The notes beneath the pieces are model-generated. The model was not told where the DNA came from, did no database searches, and saw only the letters and a list, made by a program, of their open reading frames with translations. A DNA stretch of 64,000 bases from Roseburia_D sp964388945 (GTDB lineage Bacteria > Bacillota > Clostridia > Lachnospirales > Lachnospiraceae): assembly GCA_964388945.1 (NCBI GenBank), contig CAYMCM010000002.1, forward strand, positions 1 to 64,000, given 5' to 3'. The translations under genes were made by a program, and so were the position numbers. Positions 24,626-33,475 of this stretch are shown here, piece by piece; the first letter of the stretch is position 1, and the number at the start of each line of letters is the position of its first letter.

Positions 24626-27254
24626 GTGAAGATTACAAATCTGAAGATAAACGGGATCAAAGATCCGATCGGATATACGTTTGACCATCTGCTATGTTCT
24701 TGGAATGTGGAAGAGGCGCAGGGGAAGGAGCAGACCAATGCCGTGATCGAAGTCAGCCTGACAGAGGATTTTAAAGAACTGGCATATCGGAAAGAAGGCA
24801 GGGATCTTAAACAGAACGGTGAAAAAATAGAAATGGAGTTAAAACCGCGCACTACATATTATTACAGAGTCACGGTGGAGTCAGAAGCAGAAGAATGTGG
24901 CGTAAGCCGAGCCGGGTTATTTGAAACCGGAAAGATGGAAGAAGAGTGGACGGGCAGATGGATCACTGCGCAAAAAGAAGATAATTTTCATCCTGTTTTT
25001 GAAAAAGAGTTTACGGTAAGCAAAAAGGTAAAAAGAGCAAGACTTTATATCACCGGAGTGGGGCTTTTTGAAGCATATCTGGATGGGGAAAAGATCGGAA
25101 ATGAATATCTGACGCCATATATAAACAATTATGAATCGGAGATTCAGGTCATGACGTTTCCAATGGAAAAATATCTGAAAGATAAAAAGGAACATAAACT
25201 TTCCGTTATTCTTGGAAAAGGCTGGTATATGGGAACCTTTGGTCTTGAATTAGAAAAGAATAATTATGGAAGCAAAATGGCACTGATCGGGGAACTTCAT
25301 TTGGAATATGAAGATGGAGAGCAAGAAATCATAGCAACAGACGACAGTTTTGTGTATTCCGGTTGTGGAAAAAGAGTCATTGCCGGTCAAAGAGATCATT
25401 TATACACCGGCAGAGGAGATCGTGCTTGACATGGGACAGAATTTCGCCGGATTCATGGAATTTGATGCGGATTTTCCAAAAGGAACAAAGATCGTTCTGG
25501 ATTTTGGTGAACTTTTGCAGAACGGAAATTTCTATAATAAGAATTACAGGGATGCAAAAGCGCAGTTTGTCTATGTGTCCGATGGGAGAAAAGAGCGTGT
25601 ACGTCCGCATTTTACCTTTTTCGGATTTCGTTATGTTCGCGTGATGGGCTGGCCGGGGGTACTGGAAAAAGAAAAATTTACCGGAAAAGTCATCTACTCG
25701 GATATTGAACGGACGGGAGACATCATAACTTCGGATAAAAAGATAAATCGTCTGTATCAGAATACCGTATGGGGATTAAAATCCAATTTTATCGATATTC
25801 CGACAGACTGTCCGCAGCGGAGTGAGAGGCTTGGCTGGACAGGGGATGCGCAGGTGTTTGCACCAACAGCAAGCTATCATATGGATACGAGGGCATTTTT
25901 CCATAAGTTTATTCGGGATCTGCGCGGAGAACAGGAAATACTGGAAGGTGCGATACCGAATTTCCTGCCGAATATGGGACATAAGAAAGATACGGGAAGT
26001 GTGTGGGGAGACATTGCAGCATTTCTTCCGGATACCTTGTATACTTATTACGGAAATGCAGAAGAAATGGAATATTGTTATCCGTTGATGAAAGACTGGG
26101 TAGACTATATTGACCGCAATGATGCTGCCAGAGGAAAAAGAAAGTATCTATTCGATTTCGGAGATACGTTCGGAGACTGGCTGGCTTTAGACGGTGCCAC
26201 GCCAACCAGTTTTAAAGGAGGCACAGATGATACTTATATTTCATCTGTGTATTATTACAGGTCAGCCCAGATCGTCCGTCAGATGGCGGAACGGCTGGAT
26301 CGGAAAGAGGATGCGGTTTCTTATGCAAATCTGGAGAAAAAGATCAGGCAGGCAGTGCTGGATGAGTTCTTTTCACCGACAGGGCGGCTTGCGATCGATA
26401 CACAGGCAGCGTATGTGATCGCTCTAAAGTTTAAGGTCTATATTGACCGGGAAAAGCTGATCGCACAGTTTAAAGAAAGACTCAAAAAAGATATGTTCCA
26501 GATCAAATGCGGTTTTGTCGGGGCACCGCTGTTGTGCAGTGTGCTTGCAGAGGCAGGAGAGTATGAACTGGCATATGATTTCCTTTTAAAAGAGGGATTT
26601 CCAAGCTGGCTGTACAGTGTCAATCTGGGGGCAACTACGGTCTGGGAACGCTGGAATTCGGTAATGCCGGATGGAACGATCAGTGATACAGGAATGAATT
26701 CTTTAAATCATTATGCTTATGGTTCCGTAATGGAATTTGTTTATGCCTATGCTGCAGGTATCCGTCCGTTGGAAGCGGGATTTCGAAAGGCTTTGCTGGC
26801 ACCGCATCCGGACATCCGTATCCGGAATATGGAATGCAGATATCGGTCGGCAAATGGTTTATATGTTTGTAACTGGGATATTGAAAAAGACGGAAAACTG
26901 TCCGTTCATATGGAAGTTCCGTTTAACTGCGAAGCAAGAGCCGAGCTGCCGGGATATGAACAGGAACAGATGACGCTTGCGGCGGGCAATTATGATTTTT
27001 CGTATTATCCAAAGAAAGATTTCCGCAAACCGTATGGCGAAAGCACAACGCTTGCAAGACTGGCAAATGACGAGAAGGCTATGCAGATACTTGGAAAGTA
27101 TACACCGGCACTGGCAGGGATCGCGGCATCAAGAGATCCGGAAATGGGAGCTAATTCTCTTGAAGCATTGCGTCATATGACATTTTTGCCGTTTGATCCG
27201 GATGCAATGGAGCAGGCGATAAAAGAGATCAGCGAGATCGTTGTAAATGAATAA
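24626..27254 (+). pseudogene. GH78 alpha-L-rhamnosidase gene split by an internal deletion
   Basis: The first part runs from GTG 24626 (AGGAGG upstream) and carries the N-terminal beta domains: WTGRWITAQ, ARLYITGVGLFEAYLDGEKIG, KGWYMGTFG. At the end of the next domain (ATDDSF, about 25345) the frame changes. Homology resumes one phase later at IPVVEKESLPVKEII (from ~25356) and runs intact to 27254 through VLDMGQNFAGF, the catalytic DCPQRSERLGWTGDAQ, GDWLALDG and WERWNS. In family members some 60 residues (the segment after TDDSW, with its GEIYDGE-like motif) lie between these points, so an out-of-frame deletion of roughly 180-200 bp is inferred. A TTG at 25350 opens the second frame but has no ribosome site. 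Confidence 0.85.
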
Positions 27255-27263
27255 GACGTGGTC

Positions 27264-27425
27264 ATGATGATGGAAAAAACAATTCGACTGAGCACTACGA
27301 ATGATGTCTTAAATTTATGGCATATATGCAATACGGCAAAAGCGGAATGCAAAATAGGATATATGGATATGAAAAATGGCTGGAAAAACGGTGCAAAGAT
27401 GATACGAAAATATGAATCCTTTTGA
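27264..27425 (+). CDS. Short hypothetical frame, possibly a degraded HPr-like protein
   Basis: 53 codons from a triple ATG (27264-27272) with no visible ribosome site. The start MEKTIRLSTTNDVLNLWHIC vaguely recalls HPr-like proteins of Clostridia, but the Ser-46 region is not recognisable. It lies between the broken GH78 gene and the 63-bp hairpin repeat and may be a non-coding remnant. Confidence 0.2.
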   Translation: MMMEKTIRLSTTNDVLNLWHICNTAKAECKIGYMDMKNGWKNGAKMIRKYESF

Positions 27426-27441
27426 TCCAAACGTTTCCCAG

Positions 27442-27504
27442 ATAGAAAATAAGGACAGTTTTTCGGTCTAATCAGAGCCTAAAAAACCGTCCTTATTTTT
27501 GTTA
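27442..27504. repeat. 63-bp hairpin repeat, copy 1
   Basis: Identical at 61 of 63 positions to 40742-40804; the only differences are two C/T changes. It folds as an imperfect inverted repeat (AAAATAAGGACAG... against ...CGTCCTTATTTT) with an internal GGTCT/AGAGCC pairing, and ends in a T run. Here one arm carries an A-C mismatch that copy 2 does not have. It acts as a likely bidirectional terminator between the decayed glycosidase genes and the beta-phosphoglucomutase gene. Confidence 0.85.
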
Positions 27505-27539
27505 CAATCTATTTGAAAAAGAAATCAGGAGGCAAAAGA

Positions 27540-28181
27540 ATGAATGCAGTTATTTTTGATCTGGATGGGGTTATCTGTTTTACCGATCAGTATCATTTTA
27601 AAGCATGGAAACAGCTGGCAGATTCGATCGGTGTATATTTTGATGAAAAAATAAATGACAGGCTGCGTGGTGTGAGCCGTATGGACAGTCTGAATATTAT
27701 TCTGGAGCGATCATCCAAAGAATATTCTGAGGAAGAAAAAGAAAAGATGGCAGAACAGAAAAATGCGATCTATGTGAAATTATTGGAAAATATGTCACCG
27801 GAAGATCTGTCGGATGAGGTGAAAGAGACATTGGATGAGCTTAGAAAACGCGGATATAAGCTTGCGATTGGATCAAGCAGTAAAAATACAAAAAAAATCT
27901 TAGGTCAGATAGGATTAAAAGATTATTTTGATGCGATCAGTGATGGAACGAATATCGCAAGATCCAAACCAGATCCGGAGGTGTTCCAAAAAGCGGCAGA
28001 AATGCTGGGAGAAGCACCCAAAAACTGTCTGGTGGTCGAAGATGCTATGGCAGGTATTGAAGCGGCGCACCGAGGAGAGTTCCAAAGTGCCGGAATCGGG
28101 GAAGCCGCAAAACATCCGAATGTGACGTATCCGATACTGACATTTTCGGATCTTTTAAAATTATGCCCTGCTTTGCAGTAA
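27540..28181 (+). CDS. pgmB: Beta-phosphoglucomutase-type HAD phosphatase
   Basis: 213 residues from ATG 27540 with AGGAGG upstream; upstream in-frame codons are rejected. HAD motifs: nucleophile and acid DLDGVI with the following Asp in FTDQYHFKAW (cap domain His/Lys), motif II IGSSSKN, motif III K in ARSKPDPEVF, and motif IV VVEDAMAGIEAA. The VSRMDSLNIIL cap segment is typical of beta-PGM, which interconverts beta-glucose 1-phosphate and glucose 6-phosphate, usually downstream of disaccharide phosphorylases. No phosphorylase is in the window. It is convergent with the AraC-GH39 gene. Confidence 0.88.
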   Translation: MNAVIFDLDGVICFTDQYHFKAWKQLADSIGVYFDEKINDRLRGVSRMDSLNIILERSSKEYSEEEKEKMAEQKNAIYVKLLENMSPEDLSDEVKETLDELRKRGYKLAIGSSSKNTKKILGQIGLKDYFDAISDGTNIARSKPDPEVFQKAAEMLGEAPKNCLVVEDAMAGIEAAHRGEFQSAGIGEAAKHPNVTYPILTFSDLLKLCPALQ

Positions 28182-28212
28182 CAAGACTGCAGGAACAGGA
28201 CATAACGTATTA

Positions 28213-30687
28213 TCAAAAAACAGGAGAAATCTGAATCAGTCGGATTTCCAAAAGTTCTAATTGAGCATCTAGTTTCAGGATTCCATCAGTGGAGACTTCG
28301 GTCAGAGATTGATGAAAACCCGGAACAGATGCTTTTTTTAGCAGGTCATATTCTTCCGGAGAGGTTGGCTCCAGAGCACCCATAGAGACCCATTGGTCAA
28401 AAGCACTTCCGTGTTTTCGGTTTACATAAGTCTCTGAGACCTTATAGGAACCTGCCGGGATATTGGAAAGTGTGAGACGGATATTTATGGGATCAGAATT
28501 AGCGAATACCGTATAACGATCCGTCTCTGTCATATCAAACCGTTCCCCATTCGCATATAAATAGGTAAAATGTTCATAATTGTACAGCATGATCTGATAG
28601 CTTTTATTTTCCATTGTAATAAAATATCCGTCACCACGTCCCAGAAAATTCTTTCCAAGTTTATTTAATAGTAAAAATGCATGAAAGCTCGCTTTGGGGA
28701 TCTGATTTACCGTAAAGAGACCTAAGCCGCCAAAAAACAGTTTGTCAGGAAGCGGACCATCAGACATAAGATCTGTCAGTGCCTGATAGGTAAAGCTTTC
28801 AAGCCGGTCATAATTTTCCAGTATGTTTTTAACAATATAGCAGGATTTAAAACAAGTATCGTTTAGCAGATCCTGCTGACTGGGAGTGTTATTCCATTCC
28901 GAAAGATAAATGGGCATATTTTTTAATCCAAGCTGGCGGCGTTCACGCAGAACCTGCATGACAAAGTCCTTCAGCCCGTCCGGATTTTCCAAAAGGCTCA
29001 TGGTGTATACAAACCCGAAGGACTCTTTGGAGTAGTTTTTAGAGGAAAGCAGGCGGGTATCATAATAGGTAAAACTAAGACAGTCCGGCAGACAGTCATT
29101 AGACCTGCACCAGTCCAGAAAATGCAAATACCAGTTCGTGTGTTCCTCACTGACGATATAGTAAGTCGGCGGAAAGCAGAATTCAATGTCCGAGCAGAAG
29201 TCTTTGATGCATTGATAGGTCGCTTTATAAAAAAGAAAAAAGTCTTTTTCTTTTGCAAACCCAAACAGGTCGGTAGTCGTATCAGGTTGATTCCATAAAC
29301 TGAATTTCCAGCATTTTATGGTTTCTAGTCCATAGCGTTTTGTAATATGCATGAGAAACTGGTGTACCAGCCGGCACCATGCATCAATGGATTGCGGCTG
29401 GCTGACATTGGAACCGAAAAGCCGTTTGTTCGGATATTTTGCCAGTTTTTCCGGCATATAGGAAAGCTGGATATATGGCTTTAGATGATGGAGCTTCACA
29501 AAATCTAAAATTTTGTCAATATAAGTAAAGCTGTAAATGGGAGTTTTGTTGCAGGATTCATTGTATACATGCAGTTCGTCCGAAAAAATACCGTTTAATT
29601 TAATGAATTCAAAGCCGATCGACTGCTGGATCTGGGCGATCATTTCCTGTACATCAGAGATGAGGATATCACTGGTTCTTCCGACAGTCATCATTTTTTT
29701 CCAGGTATGAATAAGCCGATAGGAGCTTTGACCGATGGCAAAGGATATCTCCTTTGTTCTTTTTGGTGAAATCACTTTGGAGGAGTTTTCATTTATCAGA
29801 TATTTTTTTAAACCGGCAATGTAATTATGCTGTTCGATCCGCTGTGCAGAGGAGCTTTTTTCTATTTTTTGTTCACGCCGGTAATCCTTTGGCAGCATAT
29901 TATATTCTTTTTTGAATGCAGTAACAAAGGCATGACTGTTTGGAAAACCGCTGTCGATCGCGATAGTATCAATGTTTTTATCTGTAACCGTAAGTTCTGA
30001 AACGGCATGCATCAGCCGGTATTGGTTGAGATAAGTAAGAAAGTTCATGCCATAGTATTCTGAAAAAAATTTGGACAGATACGGGACAGAGAGATGTACC
30101 TGGTCAGCAACTTCGTTTAAAGTGAGATTTTCTGTGTAGTGCTGCTGAATGATCAGAGATATTTCAGAGATACGCATAGCATATTTGTAGTTTTTCTTTT
30201 CTTTGGCAGTAGAAAGTTTTAAGCGGAAATTTCGATAGAGAACCTCCATCACACTGTAAATGTATGCCCAGTTTCGCAGTTCATATCCTTCCTGTTTATC
30301 AACGTTTGTTTTTATGATATGGGCAAGTAGAGAACGCAGGCGGGCTAAAGCCTTGTCATTATCAGAAACCGTACTGACGCAGAAAAAGCGTGGATGTGAT
30401 GGAATAGGAAGAATCTGTTCAAAAAAGGACTGATTAAACAAAACGGTTACGATCACGCAGTTTACGCCGTGCAGTTCGTGCAGGGTAAGTGGGTTGACAC
30501 AGAACAGGTCATCACTCTTGAGGCTGTATATATGTTCTTCCATTTGTAAACTGCAGCTTCCGGAAACAACCATCGAAAGCTCAAAGTAGTCATGCATTTG
30601 CTGACGGATATGATCGAAACGCTGCATGGTGCACCGGATCGGCATGTGTGAATTGGAATCTGTAATAATATAGTAATTTTCAGCCAT
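28213..30687 (-). CDS. AraC regulator fused to a GH39-like, probably inactive, sensor domain
   Basis: 824 residues, ATG with AGGAGGAT upstream. Residues ~1-140 are an AraC cupin domain (HDYFELSMVVSGSCSLQMEE, SDDLFCVNPLTLHEL). Residues ~170-275 carry two HTHs (LTLNEVADQVHLSVPYLSKFF; IDTIAIDSGFPNSHAFVTAF; MLPKDYR). From ~300 to the end lies a GH39-type (beta-xylosidase-like) barrel plus C-terminal beta domain: FEFIKLNGIFSDELHVY, LKPYIQLSYMPE, CWKFSLWNQPD, PIYLSEWNNT. The acid/base Glu of the family motif WNEP is Gln467, while the nucleophile-position Glu597 is kept. It is therefore probably a non-catalytic sugar-binding domain. Divergent from the rhamnoside ABC operon, which it probably controls. 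Confidence 0.9.
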   Translation of the reverse strand: MAENYYIITDSNSHMPIRCTMQRFDHIRQQMHDYFELSMVVSGSCSLQMEEHIYSLKSDDLFCVNPLTLHELHGVNCVIVTVLFNQSFFEQILPIPSHPRFFCVSTVSDNDKALARLRSLLAHIIKTNVDKQEGYELRNWAYIYSVMEVLYRNFRLKLSTAKEKKNYKYAMRISEISLIIQQHYTENLTLNEVADQVHLSVPYLSKFFSEYYGMNFLTYLNQYRLMHAVSELTVTDKNIDTIAIDSGFPNSHAFVTAFKKEYNMLPKDYRREQKIEKSSSAQRIEQHNYIAGLKKYLINENSSKVISPKRTKEISFAIGQSSYRLIHTWKKMMTVGRTSDILISDVQEMIAQIQQSIGFEFIKLNGIFSDELHVYNESCNKTPIYSFTYIDKILDFVKLHHLKPYIQLSYMPEKLAKYPNKRLFGSNVSQPQSIDAWCRLVHQFLMHITKRYGLETIKCWKFSLWNQPDTTTDLFGFAKEKDFFLFYKATYQCIKDFCSDIEFCFPPTYYIVSEEHTNWYLHFLDWCRSNDCLPDCLSFTYYDTRLLSSKNYSKESFGFVYTMSLLENPDGLKDFVMQVLRERRQLGLKNMPIYLSEWNNTPSQQDLLNDTCFKSCYIVKNILENYDRLESFTYQALTDLMSDGPLPDKLFFGGLGLFTVNQIPKASFHAFLLLNKLGKNFLGRGDGYFITMENKSYQIMLYNYEHFTYLYANGERFDMTETDRYTVFANSDPINIRLTLSNIPAGSYKVSETYVNRKHGSAFDQWVSMGALEPTSPEEYDLLKKASVPGFHQSLTEVSTDGILKLDAQLELLEIRLIQISPVF

Positions 30688-30731
30688 AAAAATCCTCCTA
30701 AAATTGCCAAACAGTATGGAATATATTAATT

Positions 30732-30902
30732 AAAACATACATGTAATTATAAAATCAATAAAAACATAGGATTTTTAATCTATTTTTGCGACTGAGTGGA
30801 AAAAAATCAAAAACTAAAAACAATGCAGATAAAATATATTAAAAACTACACGTAAATACAATAAAAAACAAAATTACATGAAATAAGGCAGGAACCTATA
30901 AT
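30732..30902 (+). promoter_or_regulatory. Divergent control region of the rhamnoside ABC operon
   Basis: Within the A/T-rich gap between the AraC-GH39 gene and the ABC operon, TATAAT at 30897-30902 is preceded, 17 bp away, by the poor -35 TTACAT (30874-30879), as expected of an activator-dependent promoter. A motif TACRYGTAA occurs at 30738-30746 and 30847-30855, each within a longer similar stretch (AAAAC...TAC...GTAA, then an A-rich tail). Partial copies lie at 30875 and 30904. These are candidate AraC-protein half sites. Confidence 0.45.
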
Positions 30903-30926
30903 GTACGTAAAGACGAGGTGAAAAGA

Positions 30927-32429
30927 ATGAATGAACCAATATTGAAAGTAGAAAACATGAATAAGAAATTTGGAAGTACGGTGGCATTGAATGATGTGTC
31001 ACTTACGGTTTATCCGGGAGAGATCAGAGGACTGATCGGAGAGAATGGTTCCGGAAAGTCAACCATAACATCTATTGTTGCCGGAATGCAGAGCAGAGAT
31101 AGCGGTACGATGACATTTAATGGAAAAGAATGGAAACCTCTTAGCATGATCGATGCACTTCACAGAGGAATCGGAATGATCGTACAGGAGAGCGGAACGA
31201 TTCCGGGCATTACCGTAGCTGAAAATATTTTTCTGGCAGAGACGGAGCGATACAAAAACAAGTTGGGACTGATCGACCGGAAACGGATGAATCAGGATGC
31301 AACAGCAGTTATGAGAAATATCGGAGTAAAAGATATTACCGGAGATATGCAGATGCAGCAGCTTGATTTTCAGACAAGAAAACTGGTGGAGATCGCAAAA
31401 GTGGTCATGAAACAGCCCCAAATACTGGTCATTGATGAGACAAGCACAGCTCTTTCACATGATGGCAGAACTATTTTGTATGACATTATGAATAAATTGC
31501 GCGAAGAGAAAAAATCGGTGATCTTTATTTCACATGATCTGGAAGAGATCATGGAAGTATGTGATACGCTGACGGTTTTAAGGGATGGAAAGATCATCCG
31601 GACTTTTGAAAAGGAAGAATTTGAGCCGGGAGCGATCCGTGCCAGCATGATCGGTAGGGAATTGCAGGGTGATTATTACCGAAGTGATTTTAAGGCAACT
31701 GCACAGGATGAAACAGCATTGGATGTGAAAGAACTTGTGTATGGAGATCGTCTGAAAAAAGTATCTTTTCAGTTAAAAAAGGGAGAGATTGTTGGAATCG
31801 GAGGACTTTCTCATTGCGGAATGCATACGCTTGGAAAGGTATGCTTCGGAGCCTTAAAACCGGAGCAGGGAAGTGTTACGGTGGCAGACGGCACAGTTAT
31901 ATCGACTCCGGCAAATGCGATGAAACAGCATATTGGATATGTGTCCAAAGATCGTGACGTAGAGTCTTTATGTCTGAATGCAAGTATCGAGGATAATATT
32001 TCGATCGCTGGCATGAGCCGGTTTGCGGTCAAAAAATTTCTGGTTTTGAGAAGCAGGGAAAAGAAATATGTGGATCAGCAGATCAGAGAATTATCTATTA
32101 AATGCGCAGGCAGAGATCAGGCAGTATCTCAATTATCCGGTGGAAATAAGCAGAAGGTTGTTTTCGGTAAATGGATCGGCTGCGGAAGTGAGATCTTGAT
32201 CTTGGATTGCCCGACCAGAGGCGTTGACATTGGTGTTAAGCAGGCAATGTATCAGTTGATGGTTAAGTTAAAGAATGAAGGAAAATCCATTCTGATGATA
32301 AGTGAAGAGCTTCCGGAGCTGATCGGTATGAGCGACAGGATTCTGATCATGAAAGATGGAGAGATCACTAAGGAATTTACAAGAAGTGAAAATCTTTCAG
32401 ATTCACAGATTATTGAATATATGATTTAG
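30927..32429 (+). CDS. Sugar ABC importer ATP-binding protein, RbsA/MglA type (two ATPase domains)
   Basis: 500 residues from ATG 30927; the GTG at 30918 belongs to the GAGGTG ribosome site. The first domain has Walker A GENGSGKST (about 36-44) and Walker B ILVIDETSTALS. The second has the degenerate P-loop GGLSHCGMHT usual in this family, signature LSGGNKQKVVFG and Walker B ILILDCPTRGVDIG. It powers a CUT2-type importer with the two permeases and binding lipoprotein downstream. The operon leads into GH3, GH78-like and rhamnose catabolic genes, so a rhamnose-containing compound is the inferred cargo. Confidence 0.92.
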   Translation: MNEPILKVENMNKKFGSTVALNDVSLTVYPGEIRGLIGENGSGKSTITSIVAGMQSRDSGTMTFNGKEWKPLSMIDALHRGIGMIVQESGTIPGITVAENIFLAETERYKNKLGLIDRKRMNQDATAVMRNIGVKDITGDMQMQQLDFQTRKLVEIAKVVMKQPQILVIDETSTALSHDGRTILYDIMNKLREEKKSVIFISHDLEEIMEVCDTLTVLRDGKIIRTFEKEEFEPGAIRASMIGRELQGDYYRSDFKATAQDETALDVKELVYGDRLKKVSFQLKKGEIVGIGGLSHCGMHTLGKVCFGALKPEQGSVTVADGTVISTPANAMKQHIGYVSKDRDVESLCLNASIEDNISIAGMSRFAVKKFLVLRSREKKYVDQQIRELSIKCAGRDQAVSQLSGGNKQKVVFGKWIGCGSEILILDCPTRGVDIGVKQAMYQLMVKLKNEGKSILMISEELPELIGMSDRILIMKDGEITKEFTRSENLSDSQIIEYMI

Positions 32430-32442
32430 GAGGCACAAAAGA

Positions 32443-33408
32443 ATGACAAGAAATAAAAAACTGTTTATAGGGATGCTGCCTTTCCTGGCGCTGATCGTAC
32501 TGCTTGCAATTTTTTGCGGGATCGTAAGCGCAAAAGGTTATCGGCTGGATATGTATATGAAGATCATATTTAATGAAGGAATCGTTTTATCCATTGTCGC
32601 GACCGGAGCAATCTTTATTTATACGCTTGGCTCGTTCGATATCAGTTTGGGAGCGGCAACTCTGTTTTCGGCAACGATCGGTGTTGTAACGTATAATGCG
32701 ACCGAAAGTATTGTACTTATGATTGCTGTGATCGTGCTTACCGGTATCGGATGTTCGCTGCTGAATTCGGTACTGGCATCTATTTTTCATATACCTGTAT
32801 TTGTGACCACAGTAGCAATGATGTCGGTTTTATCAGCAGTAGCGTCACAGATCATTACCACAAAAGGCGGTGCAGTCGGCGGAATCAGTATTCCGAGCGA
32901 AGTAGTAAAAGGACTGGATACATCCGGGTTCAAGATTCTTGTGCTGGTTGTCTGGGTTTTAGTTTGTACGTTTGTTTTTAACTACACAAAGTTTGGAAGA
33001 CGCGAAAAATTTGTTGGTGGAAATCCGATCTGCGCACAGCTTTCGGGAATTAAATATAACACGTATGCGATTCTTGGATTTCTTCTGGCAGGAATCGGTG
33101 TGGGAATCGGGGCATTTATGACGTTAGTGTATACGCCATCGGTAACGACAACGACTGCTGGAGATATTGGAATGAATATTATGGTAGCGATCGTTTTTGG
33201 TGGTATGCCGATTTCTGGTGGTGCCCGATCAAAGATATACGCGGCAGTTGTCGGTGGCTTTTCCTATATCGTACTTAACAATATACTGGATCTTTTGATA
33301 GAGTCCACTTCGGGATATGGGATCACACAGATCATCAGTGCAGTATTTTTCCTGGTGGTTGTATATGTCGCCAGTGTAAATTACCGTTCTGAGATGCTTC
33401 CGAGATAA
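32443..33408 (+). CDS. Sugar ABC importer permease, RbsC/MglC-like (first)
   Basis: 321 residues with eight to ten hydrophobic segments. Hallmarks of CUT2 permeases include GSFDISLGAATLFSA (residues ~65-79), LNSVLASIFHIPVFVTTVAMM and the late loop VAIVFGGMPISGGARSKIYAA. RBS AGGAGGC lies upstream, 13 bp after the ATPase stop. Having two different permease genes in the operon, this one and 34781-35806, indicates a heterodimeric channel. Confidence 0.92.
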   Translation: MTRNKKLFIGMLPFLALIVLLAIFCGIVSAKGYRLDMYMKIIFNEGIVLSIVATGAIFIYTLGSFDISLGAATLFSATIGVVTYNATESIVLMIAVIVLTGIGCSLLNSVLASIFHIPVFVTTVAMMSVLSAVASQIITTKGGAVGGISIPSEVVKGLDTSGFKILVLVVWVLVCTFVFNYTKFGRREKFVGGNPICAQLSGIKYNTYAILGFLLAGIGVGIGAFMTLVYTPSVTTTTAGDIGMNIMVAIVFGGMPISGGARSKIYAAVVGGFSYIVLNNILDLLIESTSGYGITQIISAVFFLVVVYVASVNYRSEMLPR

Positions 33409-33475
33409 CAATGTATTTAACACATAGCTGTTAAAGATAAATTTTAAGAAATTAAACACAGGGAGGTAACAATTT

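Noticed and set aside
25350..25360. TTG at 25350 as the true start of a separate, shorter rhamnosidase
   Set aside because: No ribosome site. The protein would begin in the middle of a beta domain, and the upstream frame encodes just the missing N-terminal domains, so one broken gene is the simpler reading.
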